Positions 1-5,530 of a stretch of 7,500 bases of DNA are shown here, in pieces. Origin of the DNA: Verrucomicrobiota bacterium (lineage in GTDB: Bacteria > Verrucomicrobiota > Lentisphaeria > Victivallales > Victivallaceae); assembly GCA_023459755.1 (NCBI GenBank), contig JAEWSS010000264.1, forward strand, positions 1 to 7,500, written 5' to 3'. Each line of letters opens with the position of its first letter. The first letter of the stretch is position 1. A program made the position numbers and the translations under genes. Below the pieces are notes generated by a model. It was not told the origin of the DNA and did no database searches. It saw only the letters and a list, made by a program, of their open reading frames with translations.

Positions 1-1245
1 GAGCATCGCCGTGTCAATGTCCCGATCATGGGTGACAGTAAGGTAGATTTCGCGAAAGGCAATCAAATCGCGCATGAAATAACGCGGAAATTCGCACCAG
101 TTCTTCGGCATTTCTTCGGAACGCATCAACGCACGGAATGCATTGCAGCACTGCTTATTACGTTCCGGACATTCCATGAAAAAACTTCTGAAATTTGCAA
201 AGAGACTGTTCATAAAGAGCGCCTGCCCCTCTTTGCAGCGAAGCATTTCCCGGTTTTCCGCCAAAAAGCTCTGAACCGGCGTTGCGATCACATGCGGCCG
301 CAGAAAGGCCCCGATCATCTGCAAAAAATTCTCGCGGGTCTGAAAATGATAAATGACCTTGGAGGCCGGCATTCCCACTTTCGCCGCCAGCTTGCGGATC
401 GATATTTTTTCCGTATCGCCGCATTCCGCCAGCATGTCCACCGCCGCCTCCAGCAACTGGTTTACTATTGCAAGTCCCTTTTTGCTTCTGCATTCGATTG
501 CGACGGGCGCGTCCGGGCTTGTCTGGTCAACGGGGAACTCCGGACCGGCAACGGGGGGCGTGCCCTCTTCGACACCCGCGATCTTAACTTCAAACGGCTT
601 TTCCCAGAGTCCGAGACCGATCATCAGTTGTTTTCGGCAGAAATACACGCATTTGATGTTGAAATCCTCGGAACCCGGACATTCCGGCCCCAGATTGAGG
701 CCCCGGTTCGGATCAGACAACCGTTCCTCCAGCACGGTAAAAATGGACAAAAACCAGCAGAAGGATTTTTCAAGATCGTCGTCTCCGGTGATCAAACGGT
801 AAATCTCGTGAAAGGCAAGCGCGTTCCGCCCGTCGGCGTTGACCGGCTGCTGCGACGGTAGTCCGGAACATTCCCTTGAGCGGCCGAATATCCGGATGAG
901 GCGCGTCATCGGCGCGTTCCGTCCGGGAACATAGCGGTAAAATTCATACAGACACCGGAACAGGTCGTTAATAAAAAAACGCTTCCCCTCTATGGTGTTC
1001 AGCAAATGCCGGTTCTTTTCCAGAAAAACGGCATAGGGTGATTGTTCAGTATTCACAGAAAACTGTCTTGCGATTTCTTCCAGCAGCCCCCGGCGATTTT
1101 TAAAATAGTAAACGATGCGCGCGGGAGGAACATGCGCACAATCCGCAACATCGGAAAGCGTGACCTTTTCAGTTTCGCCCCGTTTAATGATAAGCGAAGC
1201 CGCCGCCTGAAGTATTTCCGACTTGATTCGCTCGCCCTTGCGCAT
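1..1245 (-). CDS. Tandem-duplicated TetR-family transcriptional regulator (3' end beyond the window)
   Basis: The frame stays open from an ATG at 1245 to the left edge, giving 415 codons without a stop. A usual TetR protein has about 190-220 residues. The N-terminal helix-turn-helix lies near residues 5-50, with VTLSDVADCAHVP followed by RIVYYFKNRRGLLEEI, the classic TetR DNA-binding pattern. A second one lies near residues 257-305 (ISIRKLAAKVGMP, then KVIYHFQTRENFLQMI). Residues after each helix-turn-helix also match: NRHLL/NREML, EGKRFFINDLF/EGQALFMNSLF and AFHEIY/AFREIY, always 252-253 residues apart, so whole ~253-residue units are repeated. The ATG at 1245 is preferred because repeat similarity begins at residue 3 and AGGGG lies about 9 bases upstream. 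A GTG at 1287 would sit on the predicted transcript start. The protein probably binds DNA as a repressor; ligand and targets are unknown. It lies downstream of, and on the same strand as, a flavoprotein gene, but has its own promoter. Confidence 0.9.
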   Translation of the reverse strand, partial: MRKGERIKSEILQAAASLIIKRGETEKVTLSDVADCAHVPPARIVYYFKNRRGLLEEIARQFSVNTEQSPYAVFLEKNRHLLNTIEGKRFFINDLFRCLYEFYRYVPGRNAPMTRLIRIFGRSRECSGLPSQQPVNADGRNALAFHEIYRLITGDDDLEKSFCWFLSIFTVLEERLSDPNRGLNLGPECPGSEDFNIKCVYFCRKQLMIGLGLWEKPFEVKIAGVEEGTPPVAGPEFPVDQTSPDAPVAIECRSKKGLAIVNQLLEAAVDMLAECGDTEKISIRKLAAKVGMPASKVIYHFQTRENFLQMIGAFLRPHVIATPVQSFLAENREMLRCKEGQALFMNSLFANFRSFFMECPERNKQCCNAFRALMRSEEMPKNWCEFPRYFMRDLIAFREIYLTVTHDRDIDTAML

Positions 1246-1293
1246 ATTTTTCGGCCCCTGCTTCGTGGAATTTTTGTTAGCATACACTTATCT

Positions 1294-1321
1294 ATTATAC
1301 CACATTGGCAATAAAATACAA
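1294..1321 (-). promoter_or_regulatory. Extended -10 promoter of the tandem TetR gene
   Basis: On the minus strand TATAAT (1299-1294) is a perfect -10 box, preceded by TG at 1302-1301 to give an extended -10 (TGnTATAAT). A weak -35, TTGTAT, lies at 1321-1316 with a 16-base spacer. Transcription would start near 1287, leaving a leader of about 40 bases before the ATG at 1245. The extended -10 compensates for the poor -35. No convincing operator palindrome was found. Confidence 0.55.
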
Positions 1322-1410
1322 GCCAAAAAACATATTATTGTGTGCAACTTTTAATGAAAAATCGATAGAGTGTGTTGCAAAATCGGTGAGTGGGCTTGAT
1401 ATGAGAACGA

Positions 1411-1482
1411 ATTTTTCATGGACGAAAAGAAAGATTCAACTGCGGCATTGCCGTAAAGCATTCCGGGATAGAAACATGGTGA
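1411..1482 (-). pseudogene. Remnant of an IS3-family transposase (region of the catalytic Glu)
   Basis: Minus-strand translation gives PGMLYGNAAVESFFSSMKN (about 1467-1411). IS3-family OrfB transposases have a near-identical block around the Glu of the DDE triad, of the form PGN-x-YDNAxxESFFSxxK. Here Asp of YDN is Gly. Similarity stops after the Lys-Asn: the frame runs on through unrelated sequence to a stop near 1351. Nothing recognisable of the upstream catalytic domain is seen, since the flavoprotein gene ends at 1568. This is therefore a short fossil fragment, not a gene. It lies inside the 322-base gap between the flavoprotein and TetR genes, which otherwise holds only the TetR promoter. 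The family call rests on motif recall, not a search. Confidence 0.55.
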
Positions 1483-1567
1483 TCTTAGCTCCCGGCGGGC
1501 TGCCGGAAAATCTTCGGCAATATGGCCGCGGAAAGCCACCGCCCCCCCGCCGCATCAGGCGTCACAG

Positions 1568-2101
1568 CTAAATGGTTTGTCCCAATGCGCGAGCCTCGGC
1601 CAGTGCCGGATTGCCTTGTATCGCGCCTTTCGCCTCCACGCCGCGCACAAGAACTTTTCCAGCGTCAGCCAGATGGAAGTAGCTCAACACCGACTTGTAC
1701 TGGATGAGAATACTGTCGAACACCTCCGGTATGGTGTCGGCCGCCACCAGCAGCAGCGCCAGTTTCCGGACCTTGAGTTCATTGCGGATGGGCGCGTGAA
1801 GCCGATCGATGACGGCTTTGAGCTGGGCGCTGAGACCGTAGAAATAGACCGGAGAGGCGAAGACGATCAAATCCGCCGTCTTGAGCTTTTCATGGATGAC
1901 GCGCATATCGTCCTGCTGAAAGCAGTCATGATTCGGGCGTGTTCGACAGGCGTTGCAGCCGATGCAGGGATTGACATGCACGTCGCCCACCGAAATTAGT
2001 TCAACCTCGTTATGCTCCGCGGCTCCGGCGGCAAAGGCGTGGGCAAGAAGATCGGTGTTGCCGCCTTTGCGGACGCTGCCAATCAGAATGACGATTTTCA
2101 T
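1568..2101 (-). CDS. Flavodoxin-fold NAD(P)H-dependent FMN reductase / iron-sulfur flavoprotein-like
   Basis: This 177-aa protein has the usual length of the family. Residues 8-16, GSVRKGGNT, form the FMN phosphate-binding loop at the end of the first beta strand. ASPVYFYGLSAQLKAVIDR (82-100) is the second flavin-contacting block. Cysteines 46, 49, 52 and 60 form C-x2-C-x2-C-x7-C, which fits the compact motif CX2CX2CX4-7C that binds a 4Fe-4S cluster in iron-sulfur flavoproteins (Isf) of methanogens. Many bacterial relatives carry similar cysteines, so a cluster is inferred, not shown. The likely role is cytosolic electron transfer or reduction of a small substrate through FMN; the substrate is unknown. 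The ATG at 2101 starts directly at the first strand (MKIVILIGS), with only a weak purine-rich ribosome site (AAAGAGAAA). It follows the DUF3795 gene by 86 bases, and the two may be co-transcribed. Confidence 0.93.
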   Translation of the reverse strand: MKIVILIGSVRKGGNTDLLAHAFAAGAAEHNEVELISVGDVHVNPCIGCNACRTRPNHDCFQQDDMRVIHEKLKTADLIVFASPVYFYGLSAQLKAVIDRLHAPIRNELKVRKLALLLVAADTIPEVFDSILIQYKSVLSYFHLADAGKVLVRGVEAKGAIQGNPALAEARALGQTI

Positions 2102-2187
2102 GATTCCATTTCTCTTTCAGGCGATTCGGAGCGCAACCGCGCCGACCGATCTATTGATTTCGGGTGAATGTGCAAATCCAATTTCTG

Positions 2188-2571
2188 TCATAATACGGAA
2201 GGGGTGTTTTTTTCGACTTCCGCAATGCCTTCAAGCATCTTTCGCATTGCCGCCGCCTGAGCTTCCGGCTGGCACGCCAGAAAGCCAGACACCGTCGCGC
2301 ATGGATAGTCGGTGCATTCCGAGCAGACCTTTACCGTTTTTTGGATGGCGCAAAGTCGAATCTGGCACATGCCGCAGTAAGCGCTTTTGCGGCCGCCGTC
2401 GGTCATACAGCCGTCGCAGGAAAGCAGATCCGCCGTGATTTCGCTGCAATTATTTAGTTCCCGCCATTCGGCGGCCACCCGCTCAAGTTTCCCCCGATCA
2501 TTCTCCTGCGTGGCGCGGCAGGCGTCGCAACTGGAGCAAATCAGTCCGCACGGAGCAATGTTGAGTTGCAT
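2188..2571 (-). CDS. DUF3795 cysteine-rich protein
   Basis: This 127-aa protein contains 14 cysteines (residues 8, 12, 15, 18, 42, 52, 55, 66, 69, 74, 83, 86, 91 and 100). It opens with APCGLICSSCDAC, continues with SCDGC (51-55), YCGMCQIRLCA (65-75) and CSECTDYPC (83-91), and ends in a short helical tail. This order and spacing is typical of DUF3795 proteins, a small cytosolic family of unknown function. The cysteine pairs suggest bound metal, zinc or iron-sulfur, but that is inference. There is no signal peptide or membrane segment. The ATG at 2571 has AAAGGA 8 bases upstream; another ATG at 2577 is in a different frame. It is the first gene of a probable two-gene unit with the flavoprotein gene. 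A promoter may lie within about 60 bases upstream (TTATAC near 2620), but the match is weak. Confidence 0.92.
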   Translation of the reverse strand: MQLNIAPCGLICSSCDACRATQENDRGKLERVAAEWRELNNCSEITADLLSCDGCMTDGGRKSAYCGMCQIRLCAIQKTVKVCSECTDYPCATVSGFLACQPEAQAAAMRKMLEGIAEVEKNTPSVL

Positions 2572-3015
2572 GTCATGAATCCTTTCAGGCGGGCAATCCT
2601 CCGCAAAAACAATTACGTATAAGACTCCCGACCTATTTCAGGCCAACGAACCATCCGGCCGCCATCCAATGAACTTATCTCCACAATCATTATGTTCCAT
2701 GCCCTTTGGACGGCCCGCTTTTCATTAAAAGACCGGAGAAAATGCCTTTGAATTACTGTATCGCTTGTTTTGTCGATTGCAAGCAGAAAAATAGACTTCA
2801 TCCGGCGTTTTACAGTCCAGCGCCGAATGAGACCTCACCGGCATTGTGCAAATTCACATAACGGCCGAATCCTCTGCGTATTTGCGGTTGGAAGCGCCCG
2901 GAAGCAGCTTTCGTTTCCGCCGCATCGCGAGGGAAGACCACCAGCCGCATCTGTAAATCGGTTCAGAAATCATGCGACATCCGTCGGGGACGGGCATTGC
3001 AAAACGCGGCCCAGA
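2572..3015. other. 444-base stretch without an intact gene
   Basis: The stretch separates the end of the acetylation operon (stop at 3016) from the DUF3795 gene. It holds the IS3-type transposase remnant described separately and otherwise shows no frame with protein-like content. A 62-codon minus-strand frame (2613-2801) begins within the remnant, has no ribosome site and resembles nothing I know. A hairpin at 2981-2993 (CCGTC-GGG-GACGG) lies just past the operon end but lacks a T-run, so no terminator can be claimed. Promoters for DUF3795 are only weakly suggested. Confidence 0.6.
2725..2878 (-). pseudogene. Frameshifted C-terminal remnant of an IS3-family transposase
   Basis: On the minus strand, one frame reads RRGFGRYVNLHN (2878-2843). 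After 7 bases, a second frame reads RSHSALDCKTPDEVYF (2835-2788) and continues to a TAA at 2727-2725. Joined, they match the C-terminal end of IS3-family OrfB transposases, of the form ...GRYxxFYNxxRPHSALxxKTPDEVYF. The normal spacing between Asn and Arg is two codons (6 bases). The 7 bases seen here therefore mean a one-base insertion, and a stop codon (2856-2854) blocks the second frame upstream. No start, no catalytic domain and no terminal inverted repeats are recognisable, so this is inactive debris. Confidence 0.65.
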
Positions 3016-3981
3016 TTATTTTTTCAGAATCGGCACTTTCGCCCAGCCGGACACCGCTTCGGTGAATTCACGGCAGGAGAAACAGTAAACCACCACTTTT
3101 TTTCCTTTCAGCCACGCCGGATCTTTCGCCGCCTTTCGATAAAGATTGACCCGCACCGCGGTGGCCGCCGAACCTTTGACGCCAATGCGCTCCACCGGCA
3201 TCTTCAGCCTGGCCGCCAGCTGTTCGCAGAATCCGGCGTTTTCCGCCAGCATATCGCCGCCGGTGGAGAAAATCAGCGTGTGACTGTCACCGATCACAAG
3301 AACCGGACTGGCGTCGTCGAACACTTTGCCCGACACCTTTTCCAGCGTTACCGGCTCACTTTCCGGCGCAGTTTTGTCCAGCGACGTTGCCAGATCGCCG
3401 GAGATTTCGACGGCGTCCGGCGTCACCGCATATTCGCCGTCGCCGGAGATTCCGACCGCCGCCGCAACCGCGTCGGCCGCCAGCCGGATTCCGGCCGGAC
3501 TCCAATGCGCATCGGTTCGGCAATAAACATTTTCGTCCCGCCCGGCCAACAGCGCCGGCGCCAGATCAAGCACCTCGACGCCGCGACCGCGCAATTCATC
3601 GTAAAACGGTGTCAGATAAGTCATTGCGCCACCGGCGGCCAATCCCGGCCACGGCTGAATCGCGGCTTTCGGCGGAACCGGGACCACGATCAGCCGGATT
3701 CCTTCGGCTTTCAACGCGGCGCTGAAGTCCGCCAGCGCCTCAACCGGATCGGCGTTGGCCGCCTTTTTGCAGACCGAGGCCTGCGCCGCCCCTCCCCCGG
3801 CCAGCTGTCCTTTGGCCAGATGTTCAAGTTCATTTTTAGAATACAGCCAGCCGTTTTCAGATTTGCGGACGATGGTTCCCGGAACCACCGCGGCGAGTTC
3901 GGTCGCGGCCATTTCCGCCACGTCGGAAGCAAAACTTCCAAGCGCCGCCAGCGCGACCAGTGCAGTCATAATTTTTTTCAT
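3016..3981 (-). CDS. Secreted AlgX/AlgJ-like SGNH O-acetyltransferase, short form
   Basis: This 321-aa protein begins with a signal peptide (MKK, then a hydrophobic stretch to about residue 18, cleavage likely near SFA-SD), so it acts outside the cytoplasmic membrane. The SGNH-like acetyltransferase domain fills the rest. It has NGWLYS (43-48), RLIVVPVPPKAA (96-107), TDAHWSPAG (156-164) and VIGDSHTL (229-236). By comparison with AlgX and AlgJ of Pseudomonas, the catalytic triad is Asp157, His159 and Ser233. His follows the Ser (GDSH), where the neighbouring paralogue has GDSF. The end, LKGKKVVVYCFSCREF (291-306), is the last strand of the fold; there is no extra C-terminal domain. It is the last gene of the operon, 9 bases after the 507-aa paralogue. 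Ribosome site AAGGA lies 6 bases before the ATG. It probably transfers acetyl to an exported glycan; the polymer is unknown. Confidence 0.93.
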   Translation of the reverse strand: MKKIMTALVALAALGSFASDVAEMAATELAAVVPGTIVRKSENGWLYSKNELEHLAKGQLAGGGAAQASVCKKAANADPVEALADFSAALKAEGIRLIVVPVPPKAAIQPWPGLAAGGAMTYLTPFYDELRGRGVEVLDLAPALLAGRDENVYCRTDAHWSPAGIRLAADAVAAAVGISGDGEYAVTPDAVEISGDLATSLDKTAPESEPVTLEKVSGKVFDDASPVLVIGDSHTLIFSTGGDMLAENAGFCEQLAARLKMPVERIGVKGSAATAVRVNLYRKAAKDPAWLKGKKVVVYCFSCREFTEAVSGWAKVPILKK

Positions 3982-3987
3982 CGTTTT

Positions 3988-3992
3988 TCCTT
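3988..3992 (-). promoter_or_regulatory. Shine-Dalgarno of the 321-aa gene overlapping the upstream stop codon
   Basis: AAGGA on the minus strand shares two bases with the TAA stop (3993-3991) of the 507-aa gene and lies 6 bases before the ATG at 3981. This supports the chosen start and suggests translational coupling between the two SGNH genes. Confidence 0.75.
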
Positions 3993-5514
3993 ATGGTTTT
4001 TGCAGTTCGGCCCAACAGGGAGCGGCCAGCAGAAGTTCGTCGTCGTCAAACTCGCCGCGGCTCCAACTGCCGTATTGAGCTTCAGCTTCGCTCCACGGCG
4101 TCAATCTGACCCGGACGCGGTCGCCGGGACGCAGTCCGGCTTCTTCCGTCCGCACATTGTCCCGCATTCCGGCGGCGTAGGCCAGCACCCGGTCGGCGCC
4201 GCCGTCGATGTCGCCCAGATATATGCTCATCACGAAGTCCTTATAAGGCGCTGAATTAGGACGCGGCACGGCGGAAACCGCCAGCACGGTGGCGATTGCG
4301 GTTCGCGGTTCAACGATTTCAAGCAGTTCGCTCCCGGGCGGATCGCCGGGTGTCATATCCAGCATTTTCCAGTCGCCGTTGGCCAGTTCGCGGATGGCGA
4401 ACTCCCAGACCACCGTGGTTTTTCCGGCCAGACGGTCGCGGCCGCGTTTCAGCTCGCCGGCCAAAAGCTGGCGGGTGGCGAAGGCTCCGGCGTCATTCCG
4501 GGCGATCACATCCACCGGTCGCCCCAGATAATACGCCAAATGTTCGGCCAGACCGGAACCGGTTCCCCAGTTCATCGCCTCCAGCGAATAGATATTGGTG
4601 AAGCTGTCGCCTAAAAGCAGAACTTCGGACTCACGGCTGAATGAGCCGTCCAACGGCAGAAGCTGAACGGTCTCCGCCGGAAAATAACGAGTGCTGTCCG
4701 GCAGTTTCAGCATGGCGGCGATGTCGCCGGCCGCGGTGCGGGATTCCGGCGCCATGTCCGGCCGGTTAAAGGAATCGCCGGAGATGCTCCGCGCCAGAAC
4801 TTCGGCCGCCATGGTCATTGCTTCCGGCGTCCAGTGGGTATCGGTTTTCAGATAGGGTTCCACGCCGTCGGAGCGCATTGCTGACAGCTCCGCCGCGAGG
4901 TCGATCACCGTGACGCCCTCCGCCTCCATTTGTTTTTTAAACTCCGCCCACGACGGATTCTGAAGCGGAGCCGCCGCGCCGCCGAGTTTGTCCGGGTAGA
5001 TCATCGGCTTGACCGGAACCGGCAGCAGTATGAGCCGGATGCCGCGCCCGCGCAGCTGACGGTTGAAGTCCAGGATCGCCGCCGCCGGATCGGGCTGAAC
5101 GCCGGACAGCCGCCGCTTGTGAAGTTTTTCCGGCAGCAGAAAGCCGGGATTGAGCAGATATTCACAGTCTCCCGAAAAAAACAGCCAGCCGTCACGCCCG
5201 ACGATCACCTTTTCATTGCCGGTCTTCAGGGTTCCGGTCAGCCAGCTCTGAACCGGAGACAGCAGATATTTGCGCAGCAGAGAACTGTCCTCGATCGCGG
5301 TCTCGTAGGCTTTGATCGACTGCTGAACGGTTCCAGCATCGCGCCATTCCGCGAACGGCTGGCGGTACACCGTCTGCAATATCGGATAAATCGCGATGAA
5401 CAGCAGGAAAAACAGCGTAAGACTCCACTTCTGCGCGGTGGAAACATTGGTATGGCCAATCTCAAGTTTGGCAATCTCTTCACGGGAAAGTCGGATTTTT
5501 TTATTGTCGGACAT
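3991..5514 (-). CDS. Membrane-anchored AlgX/AlgJ-like SGNH O-acetyltransferase with C-terminal extension
   Basis: This 507-aa protein has a charged cytosolic N-terminus (1-28), one membrane segment (about 29-48, LTLFFLLFIAIYPIL) and then an extracytoplasmic part. The SGNH-like acetyltransferase domain spans about residues 100-385. It shows GRDGWLFFSGD (106-116), IRLILLPVPVKPMIYP (159-174), KTDTHWTPEAM (223-233) and LLLGDSFTNIY (299-309). The predicted triad is Asp225, His227 and Ser304, matching AlgX and AlgJ. Residues about 395-507 form an additional domain, with beta strands and RPGDRVRVRLTPW (462-474) near its end. This is possibly a substrate-binding module comparable in position to the carbohydrate-binding domain of AlgX, but I cannot name its family. 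Known AlgJ proteins are shorter, near 390 aa. It lies between the MBOAT gene (14 bases) and the short SGNH gene (9 bases) and should act with both in glycan O-acetylation. Confidence 0.95.
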   Translation of the reverse strand: MSDNKKIRLSREEIAKLEIGHTNVSTAQKWSLTLFFLLFIAIYPILQTVYRQPFAEWRDAGTVQQSIKAYETAIEDSSLLRKYLLSPVQSWLTGTLKTGNEKVIVGRDGWLFFSGDCEYLLNPGFLLPEKLHKRRLSGVQPDPAAAILDFNRQLRGRGIRLILLPVPVKPMIYPDKLGGAAAPLQNPSWAEFKKQMEAEGVTVIDLAAELSAMRSDGVEPYLKTDTHWTPEAMTMAAEVLARSISGDSFNRPDMAPESRTAAGDIAAMLKLPDSTRYFPAETVQLLPLDGSFSRESEVLLLGDSFTNIYSLEAMNWGTGSGLAEHLAYYLGRPVDVIARNDAGAFATRQLLAGELKRGRDRLAGKTTVVWEFAIRELANGDWKMLDMTPGDPPGSELLEIVEPRTAIATVLAVSAVPRPNSAPYKDFVMSIYLGDIDGGADRVLAYAAGMRDNVRTEEAGLRPGDRVRVRLTPWSEAEAQYGSWSRGEFDDDELLLAAPCWAELQKP

Positions 5515-5524
5515 AGTTCATTTT

Positions 5525-5530
5525 CCCCTT
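5525..5530 (-). promoter_or_regulatory. Shine-Dalgarno of the 507-aa gene overlapping the MBOAT stop codon
   Basis: AAGGGG on the minus strand overlaps the TAA stop (5531-5529) of the MBOAT gene. It lies 10 bases before the ATG at 5514. The overlap points to coupled translation of acyltransferase and SGNH partner. A closer ATG (5521) is out of frame. Confidence 0.7.

Noticed and set aside
28..861. 277-codon open frame on the plus strand
   Set aside because: It is antisense to the TetR gene. The minus-strand frame gives two convincing TetR units, whereas this one shows no family features.
1285..1287. GTG as alternative start of the TetR gene
   Set aside because: It would lie at the predicted transcript start without a ribosome site, and the added residues are outside the internal repeat. 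The ATG at 1245 fits better.
1304..1312. ATTGCCAAT palindrome between -35 and -10 as TetR operator
   Set aside because: Four-base arms are too short and common; TetR operators usually have longer inverted repeats.
1371..1382. TGTGTTGCAAAA resembling an IS6-family terminal sequence
   Set aside because: Only about ten bases match, no partner repeat or IS6 transposase is present, and the nearby remnant is IS3-like.
1492..1506. Hairpin CCGGC-GGGCT-GCCGG as terminator after the flavoprotein gene
   Set aside because: Only 5 pairs, and no T-run follows on either strand; it also lies some 60 bases past the stop codon.
2613..2801. 62-codon minus-strand frame upstream of DUF3795
   Set aside because: It has no ribosome site, overlaps the transposase remnant in a different frame and shows no protein-like pattern.
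2981..2993. Hairpin CCGTC-GGG-GACGG as terminator of the acetylation operon
   Set aside because: The stem is short and mixed sequence follows, with no T-run.
2770..4254. 494-codon open frame on the plus strand
   Set aside because: It is antisense to two clear SGNH genes, its translation is rich in Arg, His and Gln without domain motifs, and it results from the high-GC third positions of the real genes.
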